Shown here piece by piece: positions 61,701 through 64,000 of a stretch of DNA of 64,000 nt. Position 1 is the stretch's first letter; every line of letters begins with the position of its first letter. Below the pieces are notes generated by a model that had not been told where the DNA came from, did not search any database, and saw only the letters and a list, made by a program, of their open reading frames with translations. Source of the DNA: Ottelia alismoides (lineage: Eukaryota; Streptophyta; Magnoliopsida; Alismatales; Hydrocharitaceae); contig JAZKJV010002957.1 in assembly GCA_037367405.1 (NCBI GenBank), positions 248,001-312,000 on the forward strand, read 5' to 3'. A program made the translations under genes and the position numbers.

Positions 61701-62051
61701 CTGGTACGGCTCCGCCTGTACAAAGTGAACCTGTCTAGGCTGCTCTGAGGAGCTGGAGCGCTGGGACGAGCTGCTGCTGCTGCCGGTATCGCCTCGCGAC
61801 AGAAGATGGGGCTGCGAAGCCGTCTGTGTCTCCTGGAGACACATGAGCTGTGTCTTCATGTCGCTCAAGACCTGTGCCATCTGCTCCATCTGCGTGATAC
61901 TCTGGCACTGCTTCTTCTCGATCAGCTCCATGCGGTCCAACTTCTCGCTGATGATACCCATGTCCGCAGCGGACGACTCGGCCTGTGCTGCTGCTACTGC
62001 AGACGAACTGGATGGACCTGCATCTACCCGTGCTATCCTCTGGTACTGCAC
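58761..62051 (-). CDS. gag-pol: B: Gag C-terminal region, protease and start of RT
   Basis: About 1,096 codons between the two TAG codons, in frame with both neighbours; the first codon here is GTG and no true start is implied. Order: short coiled region (M-G-I-I-S-E-K-L-D-R-M), M-V-L-Y-Q block, Gln/Pro/Tyr/His-rich low-complexity stretch (about 61520-61250), basic helix with K-A-A-I-P-A-Q-I, Gly-Gly-Thr-[DE]-Ala repeats over the hairpins (60909-60690), second basic block, protease with D-S-G-S-S near 60165 and G-R-P-F-L-A-T near 59940, an acidic linker with two more hairpins, and the RT start with F-Q-R-R-L-N-P and V-S-P-L-H-V-V-P-K-K. No CCHC knuckle is seen. Ends at TAG within L-P-F-I-D-stop. 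Confidence 0.9.
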   Translation of the reverse strand: MQYQRIARVDAGPSSSSAVAAAQAESSAADMGIISEKLDRMELIEKKQCQSITQMEQMAQVLSDMKTQLMCLQETQTASQPHLLSRGDTGSSSSSSQRSSSSEQPRQVHFVQAEPYQQPQPTYQSPPSSEMQMVLYQSDQPLAVLPPAPLDAEPLMDVNGIWYDRPQPGIRRDHPGFRWGSGGAQPQQQPSGQGGQYSHQRDQHQPQQQPPVYQQQPSYSPRPHQQQGQSWRREQQAHPGYQHQQHPPSYPSHPQQYQQPHPQRGYPSGSHESPALDDIARLLTDQQATFRREMDEFRQEMRDLVRGKAAIPAQIEPNPNNLKRKSEQVVHTELATPSDPFDDTSSDLFDVDFATLRSGRTPAGGGASAEHHPEAPQEEEESGTEASPVDDGGTEATDDADPTGGTEAATSPDRGGGTDATPTAAEPASGTDAARRLPSPAAAEQPIRGGTEATGVCRERVVVFPHGHVSQDSVMNKGKGLHSFGPTVVHDVCVDPVLEPRRSFPSPSSEKDPVIPFPRALQMGKGKKSENPKKRELEEFSQSMIDRFHIQLTLQEALQHIPLLQRSLRERTTVRRRRRNHTSEIHVLTKATCFAIQNRLPAKRPDAGAPYVRCQISEQRFDRTLLDSGSSINLLPAALLDRFELVTLRQSRTVLQFADRSVKRPKGLLRDVIVTIQGLKFPVDFVVLDMEIPESVTDTPIILGRPFLATAKAVTDHDSGKVYFRVEGESIQIETVEDYRARLRARSDASTDSEQLTDAEPDIHQDCDFVISDDEAAWADLETQTTLSLSDTADAETIAEEGLESTDLVPDTFTAAEPVLDRSTVIRDGGAEATLFPGGTDATASDTDPSDSESDWADCYDQMPDMSPFEPTVEEEVGAEQSRDSAVEPPSPDPVCESTLSLSQADVADLAAFTRFLPQPDLPAPSIPERKPLPTSLKYRFLAGDPEMYPVIISAELTGEQESRLMGVLEKNRKAIGWSVADLHGISPVVCSHHIYLEEGAKPSREFQRRLNPNLREVVMKEISKWWSADFIYPISDTKWVSPLHVVPKKTGITTVISESGEEIATRVPTSWRVCVDYRRLNQATKKDHFPLPFID
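59524..60909 (-). repeat. In-frame hairpin units in the gag-pol linkers of B
   Basis: Plus-strand arms: 60690-60707 GGTGG/CCACC; 60751-60766 GCGG/CCGC; 60789-60806 GGTGG/CCACC; 60825-60842 GGCGG/CCGCC; 60860-60879 CGGTGG/CCACCG; about 60890-60909 one mismatch; and, after the protease, 59524-59539 GTGG/CCAC and 59550-59567 GGTGG/CCACC. Loops are C(A/C)TCAGTA or CCTCAGCA. Protein units read x-G-[TA]-[DE]-A-x'. Confidence 0.85.
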
Positions 62052-62060
62052 GGGTCCTGG

Positions 62061-63242
62061 CTAATGTGGCTGGGTCTTCTGCGTATAGAGCCTGGTCTGA
62101 GACATCACCATGTAGTTCTCTGACATCTCCTCGTAAATGGCCCAGACCTGCTCGTGGTCCTTGGCGAAGTAGGACCCGCCACAAGAAGCGTTCACCAGAC
62201 CCTGAAGCTCTGGCGTCAACCCGCTGAAAAAACTCTGAACTAGGTTCGGCTTCGATATGTCGTGGTGCGGGCATCTGTCTAAGAGCTCTCTGAACCTCTC
62301 CCAAGCCTCGTGGAACTGCTCGTTGGGGAACATGGAGAAGTTGCTGATCAGGGCCCTCGCTGCATTCGTCCGCCCGAGTGGATAATACTTCTTCAAGTAC
62401 TCGGTGCGGAGCTGCTCCCAGGTGTGGACGAACTTCCCTAGATGCTTCAGCCAGGTGGCTGCTCTATCTGCCAGTGAAAACGGGAAGGCTATCATCCGTA
62501 TGGTGTCCTGGTCCACGTGGCGATCGTGGACAGTGCTGCAGATCATCAGAAACTCCTGAAGGTGGAGGTGGGGCTCCTCTGTGGCTAGCCCGTGGAAACG
62601 GGGTAGTAGCTGCAAGGTGTTCGGGGGGAACTTGAAGCCCCCCACGATAGCTGGCACTACCACCCAGTGATGCATCAGAGTGGATCCGGGGTTGTGTAAC
62701 GCCCGCATCGGCTGTGGTACTCCTCTCGCAGCAGCGGCTGCTGCTGCGGCGGCGGCTGCTGCTGCGGCTGCTGCCTCTGCGTCCTCTGCATCAGGTATAT
62801 CCTCGGGCTCGCTCTGCTCTGATCCTCGCTCTGCTCGGAGCCTCTCCAACTCGCGCCTCATCTCAATCATAAACGCCCCCTGATCGCGGAGCTGCTGCTG
62901 AACCGTCTCTAGCGATGTGATCAGGGTGGAGTTGATCTCTCCCTGGTCAAGTATAACATGCTGGTCTCCCTGTGGACCTCTGGAGTGATCATCTGATCTG
63001 GCTGCCATAGCGACGTCTGCAAAACCAAACGAGCCCAACTCAGGTGCTGTCAAATGTATCAATCTCTCCTCGGGCTCGTGTCTCTCAGGAAGGTCAGAAA
63101 GGGGGTCGAGGGGGAACAGGGCGGAATCGTACTCGGGCTCGGAGAGCTGGTCTGGGCTCTCACTAGCCAACCTAGATGATCGGGTAGACGTGCCCGAAAG
63201 CGGTGCAGCCAGAGGCTGCCTAAGAGACCGTCTACCCATCAT
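62061..63242 (-). CDS. gag: B: Gag, capsid part
   Basis: 393 codons from the Met-Met-Gly-Arg-Arg start shared with A and D. Acidic/Ser-rich N-terminal region, a predicted helical stretch (about residues 90-150), then 16 consecutive alanines (about 157-172) that A and D lack, then the retrotransposon Gag capsid domain (about 185-385) with L-L-P-R-F-H-G, E-Y-L-K-K-Y-Y-P-L-G-R-T, F-H-E-A-W-E-R-F-R-E-L-L and C-P-H-H-D-I. It forms the particle shell. The frame ends at TAG (62061-62063) after T-Q-P-H and continues open beyond. D has Gln near this place, so I read the stop as a point mutation and not as a designed gag terminator, though readthrough cannot be excluded. Confidence 0.9.
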   Translation of the reverse strand: MMGRRSLRQPLAAPLSGTSTRSSRLASESPDQLSEPEYDSALFPLDPLSDLPERHEPEERLIHLTAPELGSFGFADVAMAARSDDHSRGPQGDQHVILDQGEINSTLITSLETVQQQLRDQGAFMIEMRRELERLRAERGSEQSEPEDIPDAEDAEAAAAAAAAAAAAAAAARGVPQPMRALHNPGSTLMHHWVVVPAIVGGFKFPPNTLQLLPRFHGLATEEPHLHLQEFLMICSTVHDRHVDQDTIRMIAFPFSLADRAATWLKHLGKFVHTWEQLRTEYLKKYYPLGRTNAARALISNFSMFPNEQFHEAWERFRELLDRCPHHDISKPNLVQSFFSGLTPELQGLVNASCGGSYFAKDHEQVWAIYEEMSENYMVMSQTRLYTQKTQPH

Positions 63243-64000
63243 CTTGATCTGGGCGAGTAGGGCGGATGAGATCTGGAATCAACTATGATCACAAAACAAA
63301 CCCCCGGTTCACCAACGCAACACGAGCTGAAGACCGTGAAAGTTCGGTCAAATTATCTGGTCTTTTTTATTTTGGTGAACACACAAAGTATCAGAGCGCT
63401 TACGTGACCTGTTAGGATATCCGATACTAGCCCCAACCGACTGGCCCGCACTAGGAAGTCGGTAATCAGTTGGGTCTAGCACCGGGAGGCTCTACCTAGG
63501 GTGCGGGTCACTCTCTCGCGCATCCAAACCAGACAATGAGGGGGTTGCTCTCCCCAAGACAAAGTTTTTAGGGTGAGCGGTCTTTAATGATCAAGTATGA
63601 TTAGCAGTCCCGATTTTATTGTTTTTCTTTTTAATATTTTTCAAAGCAAGCAAAAGGCCTAACGAATTTTTCGGTTCTCCTGATTATTTAAGCCGAAAAC
63701 AGGGAGGAGAAGACGAAAAAGCCGATGCACGATGAAATCAATGATGCATGCAAAGTAAGGAAGGCGTACCTGACTCCAGCACTCTACATGCAATATGATC
63801 CACGCATAAATGTAAAGACAGGAAATAAACTACCTAAATGATGCAAGCGGGAAAAACCGAGGCCCTAAACAGTAGTGCTAGCGTAGAACCGTCTAACCGA
63901 TCACCGACCTCCAAGACAAAGAGTCCGGTCTTGGCTTACCCCTCCTCTTCTCGACAGGTCGAGTTCAGGAGTTAGCGCTTGTGGGGCAGGCTCGCGGCAC
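63243..64000 (-). other. Leader of retrotransposon B (to window edge)
   Basis: Aligns with the leader of A (3661-4900): GTTCACCAAC(G/T)CAACACG block, TTGCTCTCCCCAAG block and TCGAGTTCAGGAG block occur in the same order. The PBS and 5' LTR are outside the window. Confidence 0.75.

Larger units (their letters stand above)
50626..64000 (-). mobile_element. Athila-like Ty3/gypsy retrotransposon B (best preserved)
   Basis: Minus strand: leader (beyond 64000 to 63243), one gag-pol frame (63242-56373), a 2.1-kb 3' UTR with hairpins, polypurine tract (54305-54290) and 3' LTR (54289-50626). The 5' LTR and PBS lie outside. Gag, protease, RT, RNase H and integrase with its GPF module are all complete. 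The only coding lesions I see are two in-frame TAG codons, so B is either a recent copy or still mobilised in trans. Confidence 0.92.

Noticed and set aside
62061..62063. Programmed UAG readthrough between gag and pol of B
   Set aside because: The following context is not a known readthrough signal as far as I can see, D appears to have a Gln near this place, and a second TAG of the same kind disrupts RT. Point mutation is simpler. Not fully excluded.

Overview
The window is a slice of a plant nuclear genome made almost wholly of nested LTR retrotransposons. It is an angiosperm. A monocot is my guess only, from the GC-rich stretches inside very long LTRs. No intact cellular gene is visible. 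Most of the DNA belongs to Athila-like Ty3/gypsy elements, recognised by the Athila-type Gag capsid, by Pol of the order protease-RT-RNase H-integrase, and by a primer-binding site matching the 3' end of tRNA-Asp. There are also two Ty1/copia copies, a nested pair of Mutator-type DNA elements with perfect 9-bp target duplications, a probable hAT-type relic and one decayed intron-containing 12-oxophytodienoate-reductase-like gene.

Layout, left to right. 1-9229: 5' part of gypsy element A on the minus strand (protease, gag, 5' UTR, PBS, 3.8-kb 5' LTR), inserted into X. 9230-12618: X, a plus-strand gypsy derivative with a degenerate protease and a tail ORF running straight into a 3' UTR. 12680-17472: E, a minus-strand element (5' LTR, PBS, short 5' UTR, then 3' UTR) that forms a large inverted repeat with X. 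17473-24230: D, a badly decayed plus-strand copy of the A/B type. 24231-26930: G, the 3' half of a copia element joined in frame to D inside the integrase. 26931-34092: the least repetitive part, with the OPR pseudogene (27544-28891), a hAT-like foldback and the nested Mutator pair (31226-33829). 34093-37504: LTR and leader of F, same family as E but opposite strand. 37505-46786: C, a decayed copia element. 46787-54289: three stacked minus-strand LTR pieces. 54290-64000: internal part of B, the best-preserved element.

The right half reads as a nest five elements deep: F was hit by C at 37504, C's 3' LTR by a gypsy element at 46786, that LTR by a relative at 49019, and that one by B at 50625. 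All matching right-hand halves should lie beyond 64000. B is the youngest: its gag-pol frame of about 2,290 codons is interrupted by only two TAG codons, and at least one of these replaces a CAG kept in copy D.

The most unusual structures are (i) an array of small hairpins inside the gag-pol coding sequence, with constant loops but arms that change in a base-paired, codon-by-codon way (A and B); (ii) an array of long hairpins in the 3' UTR, each ending in a copy of the polypurine tract (B, X, E); (iii) perfect palindromes at the 5' tip of the LTRs; and (iv) an in-frame gypsy-copia integrase junction. I cannot tell from the sequence alone whether these are functional or by-products of reverse transcription.
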